Shown: positions 1-5,101 of the stretch, piece after piece
Position numbering within the stretch: the stretch's first letter is position 1
Layout: the number at the start of each line of letters is the position of its first letter
Assembly (NCBI GenBank): GCA_003517675.1
Contig: DPAC01000034.1
Span: forward strand, 1 to 5,101
Source of the DNA: Porphyromonadaceae bacterium
Lineage (GTDB): Bacteria; Bacteroidota; Bacteroidia; Bacteroidales; Dysgonomonadaceae
Direction: 5' to 3'
Length of the DNA: 5,101 bases
Position numbers and translations under genes: made by a program
Notes under the pieces: generated by a model
Told to the model about the DNA's origin: nothing
Seen by the model: only the letters and a program-made list of their open reading frames with translations
Database searches by the model: none

Positions 1-113
1 AAATGTCAGGTAAAGGTCAGCTATGAATGCCCCCCTGAACAGCTATATCCTCCATTTTATGAATCTCAAGCCACAAAATTACAATTTTTATTGCCATTTC
101 AACCCCTCTTTGT

Positions 114-144
114 TTTGTTAACTGAATTACAGGTTGTATTTTTA
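114..144 (+). promoter_or_regulatory. Probable Bacteroidota-type promoter of the acyl-CoA synthetase gene
   Basis: A TTTG box at 114-117 is followed, after exactly 19 bases, by TATTTTTA at 137-144, which matches the Bacteroidota -7 consensus TAnnTTTG at all but its last base. The spacing is that expected for the primary sigma factor of this phylum. Transcription would start near 149-151, leaving only about ten bases before the ATG at 161. The rest of 1-160 is A/T-rich and holds no supportable gene. The forward frame starting at base 1 is open, but its translation resembles nothing and it runs into the synthetase in another frame. Confidence 0.5.
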
Positions 145-160
145 CACACAATAAGCAAAA

Positions 161-1816
161 ATGTGCAACATGATCCAACAAAATTTCATCCAACTATACG
201 AAGAGAGCTTCAAAAAAAACTGGGAGCTACCCGCCCTGAGCGACTACAAGGAAAACACAAGCTACAGCTACGGCGAACTGGCTCGTGAGATTGCACGATT
301 GCATTTGCTTTTCAGGGAACTTGGAATTGAGAAAGGAGATAAGATCTCTCTCATTGGCAAGAACCACTCCTCCTGGTCGATCCTGTTTATGGCAACCATC
401 ACCTATGGAGCTGTCATCGTACCCATACTTCATGAGTTCAATCCGGAAGGGATGGAAGAGATCATCTCTCATTCAGATTCACGGTTGGTGTTCGTGAACG
501 AATCGCTCTGGAATAAACTGAACCAGGAGCATATCAAGCTCCCTGTACTGGAAATCCCCACCTTTTCATTGCTAAAAGCTGAAGATGAGATGGTGAAGGA
601 GGCCATCAGCTCACTCGATGAAATTTTCTCCCGTCACTACCCGAATGGATTTACAAGGGAAGATATTCGCTATGCCGATGTAAACAACGACGAGGTGATC
701 TGCATCAATTACACCTCCGGGACCACTGGTTTCAGTAAGGGTGTGATGCTTACCGCCAACAACTTCGCCGGAAATGTTACATACGCCCACAAGCTGAATC
801 TGCTATTTAGGGGTGAAAGGAATCTGGCTTTCCTCCCCCTGGCACATGCCTACGGTTGCGCTTTTGATTTTCTCTATGCACTCTCCGCTGGAGTACACTG
901 TACCCTGCTGGGTGCGATACCCTCTCCCCAAAATCTTATCACAGCACTGCAGGAGGTAAGACCCGCTTTAATTATCACTGTACCGCTAATCCTCGAAAGG
1001 ATATATCAGAAGAAAATTCAACCCATCCTCTATAAACCGATGGTCAAGCTGTTAATGAAGATCCCCGGGATTAACAAGCTGATCCTTTCAAAGATCAAAA
1101 AATCGCTGATCCACTCCCTCGGAGGTAATTTCAGGGAGGTAATTATCGGGGGTGCCGCCTTAAATGGGGAGGTAGAGGCCTTTTTCTACAAAATGAAGTT
1201 TCCGTTCACAGTGGGTTATGGCATGACAGAGTGCGCGCCACTCATCGCCTATGATCACCACTACGATTTTGTCCCCACCTCCTGTGGCTCTGTATTGGAC
1301 GACATCATGGAGGCTCGTATCTGCTCACCCGACCCGGAAAAAATAGCGGGAGAAATACAGGTACGCGGAGAAAATGTGATGAAAGGATACTATAAGCGTC
1401 CGGAGGCAACTGCGGAAGCTTTCACCGATGATGGATGGCTAAAAACGGGCGATTCAGGCATTATGGTGGGAAAACGACTGTTCATCAAGGGAAGAATCAA
1501 AACAATGTTGTTGACAGCCAGTGGACAGAATGTCTATCCTGAAGAGATCGAATCGAGGCTGAATAATTTGCCTTATGTAGCTGAGAGTGTGGTGATTTTA
1601 CGCGATTCGCGACTGGTTGCACTGGTCTATCCCGATATGGCGGCAATCAATGCTGATCAAATCACACCTGAAAAACTTGATGCAATCATGCATGAAAATA
1701 GGGAGACGCTCAACAAATCGGTCGCCAATTACGAGAAGATTAGCGCCATTGAACTGGTAGACAATGAATTTGAAAAAACACCCAAAAAGAGCATCAAGCG
1801 TTTTCTCTATGGTTGA
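161..1816 (+). CDS. AMP-binding acyl-CoA synthetase (probable long-chain fatty acid--CoA ligase)
   Basis: A 551-residue member of the ANL (acyl/aryl-CoA synthetase, NRPS adenylation, luciferase) superfamily. Family knowledge: these cytoplasmic or membrane-associated enzymes activate a carboxylate with ATP to an acyl-AMP and transfer it to CoA. Visible motifs, in order, are the P-loop YTSGTTGFSKG at residues 184-194, a FLPLAHAYG segment at 224-232, the A5 motif GYGMTECAP at 352-360, the A7 motif WLKTGDSG at 426-433, the hinge region GRIKTML at 444-450 followed by GQNVYPEEIE at 455-464, and a C-terminal TPKKSIKR at 540-547. The A5 and P-loop motifs resemble the long-chain (COG1022-like) branch, but the acyl substrate cannot be read from sequence. 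At 551 residues it is somewhat shorter than typical 600-residue long-chain ligases. The start at 161 gives MCNM; the ATG at 170 is equally possible. The A10 region lacks the usual lysine position (see findings). It is a single-gene unit here. Confidence 0.9.
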   Translation: MCNMIQQNFIQLYEESFKKNWELPALSDYKENTSYSYGELAREIARLHLLFRELGIEKGDKISLIGKNHSSWSILFMATITYGAVIVPILHEFNPEGMEEIISHSDSRLVFVNESLWNKLNQEHIKLPVLEIPTFSLLKAEDEMVKEAISSLDEIFSRHYPNGFTREDIRYADVNNDEVICINYTSGTTGFSKGVMLTANNFAGNVTYAHKLNLLFRGERNLAFLPLAHAYGCAFDFLYALSAGVHCTLLGAIPSPQNLITALQEVRPALIITVPLILERIYQKKIQPILYKPMVKLLMKIPGINKLILSKIKKSLIHSLGGNFREVIIGGAALNGEVEAFFYKMKFPFTVGYGMTECAPLIAYDHHYDFVPTSCGSVLDDIMEARICSPDPEKIAGEIQVRGENVMKGYYKRPEATAEAFTDDGWLKTGDSGIMVGKRLFIKGRIKTMLLTASGQNVYPEEIESRLNNLPYVAESVVILRDSRLVALVYPDMAAINADQITPEKLDAIMHENRETLNKSVANYEKISAIELVDNEFEKTPKKSIKRFLYG

Positions 1817-1907
1817 CAATTGTTGCAACCAATTATGGCAACCTCCTCCCCGAAAAAAGAAACGGCATCCATTCATTTAGCATTATTTAACTATAAAAAA
1901 TCTTTAC

Positions 1908-1931
1908 AAAACATGTTATGCAACATGTTTT
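1908..1931. promoter_or_regulatory. Perfect 10-bp inverted repeat upstream of the small lipoprotein gene (operator or weak terminator)
   Basis: The arms AAAACATGTT (1908-1917) and AACATGTTTT (1922-1931) are perfect reverse complements around the four-base spacer ATGC. The dyad ends five bases before the TAAATTTG box at 1937-1944, so it covers the place where a -33 element would be expected. Two readings fit. It may be a binding site for a dimeric regulator of the lipoprotein gene. Alternatively it may be a transcript hairpin ending the synthetase mRNA, since the right arm ends in five Ts; however, the stem is A/T-rich and the Ts are mostly in the stem, which makes a poor terminator. No regulator can be named. 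Confidence 0.6.
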
Positions 1932-1936
1932 TGCTG

Positions 1937-1944
1937 TAAATTTG
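1937..1944 (+). promoter_or_regulatory. -7 promoter box of the small lipoprotein gene
   Basis: TAAATTTG is a perfect match to the Bacteroidota -7 consensus TAnnTTTG and lies 48 bases before the ATG at 1993. A start near 1949-1951 would give an A/T-rich leader of about 43 bases. No good TTTG lies at the expected distance upstream: the position 19 bases away reads TGTT and falls inside the left arm of the inverted repeat at 1908-1931. The promoter may therefore be weak on its own or be controlled through that repeat. Confidence 0.55.
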
Positions 1945-1992
1945 CGCCGTATTTGGAAAACAATTTTATTTATCGTTTAAAATCATTAAAGA

Positions 1993-2232
1993 ATGAAAAA
2001 AGTATTGTTATTGATTGCCGTAGTAGCAACATTGGGTTTGGGTTCTTGCAACAATGCTCAGGTTCAGGCAGAAAAAGCCAGACAGGATAGCCTTGCTGAA
2101 GTTGCTCGCCTCGACAGCATTGCAAAAGCTCAGGCCGACAGCATCCAGGCTGTTATTGAAGCTGCAAAAGCGGCTGCCGCTGATAGCCTTGGTGAAGTTG
2201 CAGAGGAAGCTGCCGCTTTAACAAATCAGTAA
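1993..2232 (+). CDS. Small alanine-rich lipoprotein, probably helical
   Basis: A 79-residue protein of unknown function. It begins MKKVLLLIAVVATLGLGSC: two lysines, a hydrophobic core and the lipobox LGSC, so cleavage before Cys19 and lipid attachment are likely, leaving about 61 mature residues. The mature part has 19 alanines and no aromatic residues or prolines, is net acidic, and carries a recurring D-S-[LI] unit at residues 32, 41, 49 and 64, some copies followed by E/A-rich stretches. This points to one long helix or a coiled coil. Size and composition recall Braun's lipoprotein, but it lacks the C-terminal lysine used to attach Lpp to peptidoglycan (it ends NQ), so any likeness is structural at most. 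No acidic cluster directly follows the cysteine, so a Bacteroidota surface-export signal is not evident and a periplasm-facing location is the simpler guess. It has its own promoter and a strong terminator, so it is monocistronic. Confidence 0.85.
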   Translation: MKKVLLLIAVVATLGLGSCNNAQVQAEKARQDSLAEVARLDSIAKAQADSIQAVIEAAKAAAADSLGEVAEEAAALTNQ

Positions 2233-2257
2233 GCTGAAGCGACATCCGTTCGGTATC

Positions 2258-2287
2258 GCCATCCCACCCGGGATGGCTTTTTTGTTT
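2258..2287 (+). terminator. Intrinsic terminator of the small lipoprotein gene
   Basis: A perfect 8-bp stem GCCATCCC (2258-2265) / GGGATGGC (2270-2277) with the loop ACCC is followed by six Ts at 2278-2283 and three more after one G. It lies 25 bases after the lipoprotein stop codon. This is a textbook rho-independent terminator, and it insulates the lipoprotein gene from the fucosidase gene. Confidence 0.93.
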
Positions 2288-2318
2288 GCAGGATATCAAA
2301 TCAAATGTCGTAACTTTG
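2285..2318 (+). promoter_or_regulatory. Probable promoter of the fucosidase gene
   Basis: TAACTTTG at 2311-2318 matches the -7 consensus TAnnTTTG perfectly. TTTG at 2285-2288, in the tail of the preceding terminator, is a candidate -33 box, with a 22-base spacer that is slightly longer than the usual 19-21. Transcription would start near 2323, about 23 bases before the ATG at 2346. This helps decide the start codon of the fucosidase, because the in-frame TTG at 2286 would lie upstream of the transcript. Confidence 0.6.
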
Positions 2319-2345
2319 TACTTTGTTGAACGAATTTTAAGTCAT

Positions 2346-3833
2346 ATGAGACATAATTTCATGTTGGTATTCCTCTTGTTGCTGCTTTCCACAAGCTGCA
2401 GCCAAAAAGCCAATACTTATTTTGAAAAAAAACTCACTTTTCCCAACTTCGTCACTTCCGACCAAAAAGTGAAACTGGCAGCATATATTGTGCCCACTCA
2501 GCAACAATATGAATGGCAGCAGCTTGAATTGACAGCTTTTATTCATTTTGGGATGAATACTTTCACCGGACGCGAATGGGGCGATGGGAGTGAGGATCCT
2601 GCGCTGTTTAACCCCACCGATTTCAATGCTGAACAATGGGTATCCATATTGAAACAGGCTGGTTTTAAAATGATCATCCTCACCGCCAAGCATCACGATG
2701 GCTTTTGTCTTTGGCCCACCGAGACCACCTCCCATTCGGTAGCAGCCTCACCCTGGCGCAATGGTCAGGGTGATGTGGTGCGCGAAGTGAAAGAAGCGTG
2801 CGATAAGTATGAGATGAAGTTCGGTCTCTACCTCTCTCCCTGGGACCGGAATGCAGCAACATATGGGGATTCACCAAAGTACAATGACTTCTTTGTAAGA
2901 CAGCTGACTGAACTGCTCACACAATATGGCGAAGTACATGAGGTCTGGTTTGATGGTGCCAATGGAGAAGGACCCAACGGGAAGAAACAGAAGTACGACT
3001 GGGTTCGTTTTTATCATGTGATTGACAGTTTACAGCCACGAGCAATAAAAGCAAATAGGGGAGATGATGTGCGCTGGGTGGGCAACGAAAACGGAATGGG
3101 AAGGGAGACGGAATGGAGTGTGACACCCCTTCATCCCGAAATCAGCGAATCGATCAGAATTGAAAATGAGCGACTGAAAATCTCCGCCACGGCGGAAGAT
3201 CTGGGCAGCAGAGCACTGATCACCGAAGCCAAGACGCTTTACTGGTATCCCTCTGAGGTTGATGTATCGATTCGTCCCGGTTGGTTTTACCACCCGGATG
3301 AGGATGATCAGGTGAAGAGCCTGTCACAGCTGGTTGATATTTATTTCCAGTCAGTGGGTATGAACTCGGTGCTCCTGCTCAATGTGCCACCCGACAGGCG
3401 TGGAAGAATTCATGAGACCGATGCGGCATTGCTTAGGCAGTTTGACAATTATCTCTCGTCACTCTTCGAAAATGAGTTGCTGACAGATGGTGAAATTGAG
3501 TGGAGGGCTCGCTCAGGTGCTTCAAGGGAGTACATGGTCAAGAAAGAGGAAACAATCAACACGGTGATGTTGCAGGAGGATATCAGAAAAGGGCAGCGAG
3601 TGGAATCATTCAGAGTTGAGGGCTGGATTGAGGAAGAGTGGATCACGCTGGCAGAGGGCACCACCATCGGTTACAAACGACTGCTCCGTTTTGGAGATGT
3701 AGCACCCGAAAGAATTAAGGTGACAATTCAGGGAACAAGAGATATCGCCCATATCATCAAGGTGGGAGCCTATTATGCATCACCTTTATTGGATAATCAA
3801 AAAGAAATTCGCCTGAACGAAGAGCCCTTATAA
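2346..3833 (+). CDS. Alpha-L-fucosidase, family GH29 (subfamily B-like), lipoprotein
   Basis: A 495-residue exported glycosidase predicted to remove terminal alpha-linked L-fucose from glycans. The ATG at 2346 gives MRHNFM, a leucine-rich core and the lipobox STSC with Cys18; ATG 2361 is an alternative. The frame reaches back to TTG 2286, but that lies in the preceding terminator and before the predicted promoter. Numbered from 2346, GH29 landmarks are FIHFGMNTF (65-73), the TAKHHDGFCLW block (113-123), EVWFDGA with the presumed nucleophile Asp203 (199-205), WVGNE (244-248) and the late RPGWFYH and LLLNVPPDRRG blocks (310-316, 343-353). Glu248 is the likely acid/base: it lies 45 residues after Asp203, close to the spacing known in GH29-B enzymes. 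The overall pattern favours GH29-B, which is generally specific for alpha-1,3/1,4-fucosyl linkages as in Lewis-type glycans; this specificity is inferred. Residues from about 375 look like a C-terminal beta-sandwich domain. DUF3256 follows after 35 bases and may be co-transcribed. No SusC/SusD genes are visible. Confidence 0.93.
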   Translation: MRHNFMLVFLLLLLSTSCSQKANTYFEKKLTFPNFVTSDQKVKLAAYIVPTQQQYEWQQLELTAFIHFGMNTFTGREWGDGSEDPALFNPTDFNAEQWVSILKQAGFKMIILTAKHHDGFCLWPTETTSHSVAASPWRNGQGDVVREVKEACDKYEMKFGLYLSPWDRNAATYGDSPKYNDFFVRQLTELLTQYGEVHEVWFDGANGEGPNGKKQKYDWVRFYHVIDSLQPRAIKANRGDDVRWVGNENGMGRETEWSVTPLHPEISESIRIENERLKISATAEDLGSRALITEAKTLYWYPSEVDVSIRPGWFYHPDEDDQVKSLSQLVDIYFQSVGMNSVLLLNVPPDRRGRIHETDAALLRQFDNYLSSLFENELLTDGEIEWRARSGASREYMVKKEETINTVMLQEDIRKGQRVESFRVEGWIEEEWITLAEGTTIGYKRLLRFGDVAPERIKVTIQGTRDIAHIIKVGAYYASPLLDNQKEIRLNEEPL

Positions 3834-3868
3834 AGAGGGCGTTCTGAATACGTAAAAAAATTGAACAA

Positions 3869-4495
3869 ATGAAGTGGAGATTATTGTATCTTTTTTTATT
3901 GCTTACTGCAACAGTTACGGGACAGACGGCCGCTGAACTGTTCCGATCAATGCCCTCAGCATTGCTGCCGGGAGTTTCTGAGGGAAACAAAACCATGTTA
4001 CTGCTGGACAGCGGCAAGACGTCGGTTCCATATGCCCTGGGTGAGATCAACAAGATTGCGCAGGGTAAGGATTTTCTTCACATCCGCACATCTGCCGCCG
4101 GTGATCTGCAGCTCAAGCTGTTGCCTCTTTCTGCTGACTCAACGATTGTCTGCCTGGTACAAACGGTCTGTGCAGGAGTGTGCGACAGCCGGATCTCCTT
4201 TTATACCACTGGATGGGATAAACTGGATCAGGGAGCCTATTTTCCTGAAATTTCAAAAGAAAATTTCTTTATTTCTCCAGAAAAAAATTCGGTAAATTAC
4301 AAATATGCCGTATCTTTGCCGGACATTTATCCGATCTCGGCCAGGTTCACCAAAACAAGGACAGACCTCACACTGAAACTGCACTACAGGGAACGGCTCT
4401 CAGCGGAACAAATGGAAGAGATCAAACCCTATCTGGAATGTGATACGCTTCTCTTAAAATGGGGAAACGGCACGTTCGAAGTTAGTCATGAGTAA
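3869..4495 (+). CDS. DUF3256-like secreted protein of unknown function
   Basis: A 208-residue protein that I recognise by pattern as the DUF3256 family of Bacteroidales; no biochemical role is known to me. It starts MKWRLLYLFLLLTATVTGQ, a classical signal peptide with no lipobox cysteine, probably cut near residue 18-21, giving a soluble periplasmic or secreted protein. Family-like elements are LFRSMPSALLPGVSEGNK (24-41), the QLKLLPLSADSTIVCLVQT stretch (81-99), the DSRISFYTTGW block (106-116) and a C-terminal ECDTLLLKWGNGTFE (190-204). Cys95, Cys101, Cys105 and Cys191 could form disulfides after export, but this is untested. It follows the fucosidase stop by 35 bases with no clear promoter between them, so a shared transcript is likely. 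Its last part contains a possible promoter for the tRNA 10 bases downstream. The family assignment is from memory of its motifs, not a search. Confidence 0.8.
   Translation: MKWRLLYLFLLLTATVTGQTAAELFRSMPSALLPGVSEGNKTMLLLDSGKTSVPYALGEINKIAQGKDFLHIRTSAAGDLQLKLLPLSADSTIVCLVQTVCAGVCDSRISFYTTGWDKLDQGAYFPEISKENFFISPEKNSVNYKYAVSLPDIYPISARFTKTRTDLTLKLHYRERLSAEQMEEIKPYLECDTLLLKWGNGTFEVSHE
4288..4318 (+). promoter_or_regulatory. Possible promoter inside the DUF3256 gene, directed at the tRNA-Arg gene
   Basis: TATCTTTG at 4311-4318 is a perfect TAnnTTTG match, and TTCG at 4288-4291 sits exactly 19 bases upstream as a three-of-four match to TTTG. The stretch just before it (about 4247-4310) is markedly A/T-rich compared with the flanking coding sequence. 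Transcription from near 4323 would give the tRNA a 5' leader of about 180 bases. Chance occurrence inside coding sequence is a real alternative. Confidence 0.35.
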
Positions 4496-4505
4496 ATAGA
4501 GACAG

Positions 4506-4577
4506 GCACCCGTAGTTCAATGGATAGAATACCGGATTCCGGTTCCGACGATGTGGGTTCGATTCCCGCCGGGTGTA
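4506..4577 (+). tRNA. tRNA-Arg (anticodon CCG)
   Basis: The 72 bases fold into a full cloverleaf. The acceptor stem is GCACCCG (4506-4512) with CGGGTGT (4570-4576), where the first pair is a G-U wobble, and A4577 is the discriminator. The D-stem is GTTC / GAAT around a loop with the conserved GG. The anticodon arm is CCGGA / TCCGA with loop TTCCGGT, giving anticodon CCG at 4539-4541, which reads the arginine codon CGG. The outermost pair of that arm (C4532/A4548) is mismatched. The T-arm is GTGGG / CCCGC with loop TTCGATT. No CCA is encoded, so the end must be added by tRNA nucleotidyltransferase. It lies 10 bases after the DUF3256 stop and may be cut out of a longer message. Confidence 0.96.
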
Positions 4578-4596
4578 CTTTTTAGGCAGTCAAAAC

Positions 4597-4626
4597 AAAA
4601 CCAGGTGGCTTGTCACCTGGTTTTTT
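4597..4626. terminator. Bidirectional intrinsic terminator between tRNA-Arg and the convergent TPR gene
   Basis: A stem CCAGGTG (4601-4607) / CACCTGG (4614-4620) with the loop GCTTGT is flanked by AAAA on the left and six Ts (4621-4626) on the right. Read forwards it ends transcripts coming through the tRNA 20 bases away; read backwards it ends the TPR gene with a TTTTGTTTTG tail. The stop codon of the TPR gene (4613-4615) lies within the hairpin, at the edge of the loop, so one element serves both converging units. Confidence 0.9.
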
Positions 4627-5101
4627 CAATCCATTCATCCACCACCGGCAGATCATACCCCATCTCTTTGGCCTTGTTGAAATCGGCCCTGGCAGCCACC
4701 TTGTCGAACTGATCCAGACGTACCCTCCCCCGCAGGAAATAAAAGTAGGGGTTGTCGCGCTGTGTCGGCTCCACCGTCCGCAAATCGGCCGCCGCACGGA
4801 AAGTCTGGCCGCTGTACACATAGCACTCCGCACGGTTCAGCAGGATGCTCGGATCGGGATGGGCTTCCGATTCGATCAGTCTGGTGTAGATCTTCTCTGC
4901 TGCCTCCCAGTCATCGTTCAGCTTGAAGAGCAGCGCTTTGCTCAGCAGTGTGAAGAAATGGTCCGGATCGAGCTCGTTCGCCTTGCGAAAATCTGCCTCC
5001 CCCTTAGCCCGGTTGTTCAGCTCAAGGTAAAGGACTCCCCGTCTGTAATATGCCTCCACCTCATCCGGATAGAGGCGGATCAGTGTGTTGTAATCCTCAA
5101 T
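4613..5101 (-). CDS. TPR-repeat protein, partial (N-terminal part beyond the window)
   Basis: The last 162 codons of a tetratricopeptide-repeat protein, whose reading frame stays open to the right edge of the window; the GTG at 5059 is only an internal valine codon. Counting from the edge, about four helix-turn-helix TPR units are visible: roughly residues 16-48 (AYYRRGVLYLEL ... ANELDPDH), 49-83, 84-117 and 118-150 (YFLRGRVRLDQF ... KAKEMGYD). Several have the small-residue and aromatic spacing typical of the fold, and the first ends in the usual LDPD turn. Such arrays bind protein partners; no partner or enzyme domain can be seen here, and whether the protein is exported cannot be judged without its start. 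It converges on the tRNA/DUF3256 unit and shares a terminator with it. Its DNA is visibly richer in G and C than the genes to the left, which may only reflect codon choice. Confidence 0.88.
   Translation of the reverse strand: MEDYNTLIRLYPDEVEAYYRRGVLYLELNNRAKGEADFRKANELDPDHFFTLLSKALLFKLNDDWEAAEKIYTRLIESEAHPDPSILLNRAECYVYSGQTFRAAADLRTVEPTQRDNPYFYFLRGRVRLDQFDKVAARADFNKAKEMGYDLPVVDEWIEKTR

Noticed and set aside
18..46. Direct repeat CAGCTAT at 18-24 and 40-46
   Set aside because: Seven bases repeated once, 22 bases apart, is within chance expectation and has no context suggesting an operator or attachment site.
15..97. A 26-codon minus-strand open frame starting at the ATG complementary to 95-97, with a GGAGG-like stretch nearby
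   Set aside because: Too short, no recognisable product, and the GGAGG lies inside the frame instead of before a start codon.
1..288. A forward reading frame open from base 1 to 288, overlapping the start of the synthetase gene
   Set aside because: Its translation shows no recognisable family, it has no convincing start, and from 161 onward it overlaps a well-supported gene in another frame. Open length in A/T-poor coding overlap explains it.
2337..2735. A 132-codon minus-strand open frame opposite the fucosidase gene, and other long antisense frames at 1598-1876, 3030-3293 and 3757-4053
   Set aside because: They mirror well-supported forward genes, have no recognisable domains or credible starts, and fit the pattern of antisense shadows.
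3815..3844. Imperfect hairpin across the fucosidase stop codon (GAACG / CGTTC outside, GCCCT / AGGGC inside)
   Set aside because: The outer and inner helices share a base and leave an unpaired bulge, and no T-tract follows, so it does not qualify as a terminator. It could slow or process a shared transcript, but nothing supports that.
4506..4577. The tRNA as a pseudogene because of its G-U first pair and the C/A mismatch at the top of the anticodon stem
   Set aside because: All four arms, the anticodon loop, the D-loop GG and the TTCGATT loop are intact. One wobble and one terminal mismatch are tolerated in functional tRNAs.
4582..4833. An 83-codon minus-strand frame overlapping the TPR gene
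   Set aside because: The overlapping frame at 4613-5101 has clear TPR repeats and continues to the window edge; the alternative is rich in Arg, Trp and Ser typical of out-of-frame reading of G/C-rich DNA.

Overview
The window looks like ordinary chromosomal DNA from a member of the Bacteroidota, most likely the order Bacteroidales. The evidence is promoter boxes of the TTTG / TAnnTTTG type, A/T-rich leaders without strong Shine-Dalgarno sequences, two Bacteroidota-style lipoprotein signals, a DUF3256-type secreted protein (a family I know mainly from Bacteroidales), and a tRNA gene without an encoded CCA end. The genus cannot be fixed from the sequence; Dysgonomonadaceae or a related group is only a guess.

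Layout, left to right. Bases 1-160 hold no gene I can support, only a probable promoter for the first gene. Bases 161-1816 (+) encode an acyl-CoA synthetase of the AMP-binding superfamily. Bases 1817-1992 are a 176-base gap with a strong inverted repeat next to a -7 promoter box. Bases 1993-2232 (+) encode a very small, alanine-rich, probably helical lipoprotein, closed by a clear intrinsic terminator. A new promoter begins within that terminator's T-tract and drives an alpha-L-fucosidase lipoprotein of family GH29 (2346-3833, +). A DUF3256-like secreted protein follows after 35 bases (3869-4495, +), and a tRNA-Arg(CCG) gene lies 10 bases beyond it (4506-4577, +). A bidirectional terminator (4597-4626) separates these from a convergent TPR-repeat gene on the minus strand, which is cut off by the right edge (4613-5101).

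The genes do not form one obvious pathway. The acyl-CoA synthetase is a cytoplasmic lipid-activation enzyme and the small lipoprotein is its own transcription unit. The fucosidase and DUF3256 genes are close enough to share a transcript, which may run on into the tRNA. The fucosidase has no SusC/SusD pair, sulfatase or other glycosidase beside it in the window, so it is not visibly part of a polysaccharide utilization locus. I found no CRISPR array, mobile element, toxin-antitoxin pair, defence system or other clearly novel system. The points most worth a second look are the inverted repeat at 1908-1931, the repetitive small lipoprotein behind it, the terminator-to-promoter junction at 2258-2318, the unusual C-terminal A10 motif of the synthetase, and a possible tRNA promoter hidden inside the DUF3256 coding sequence.
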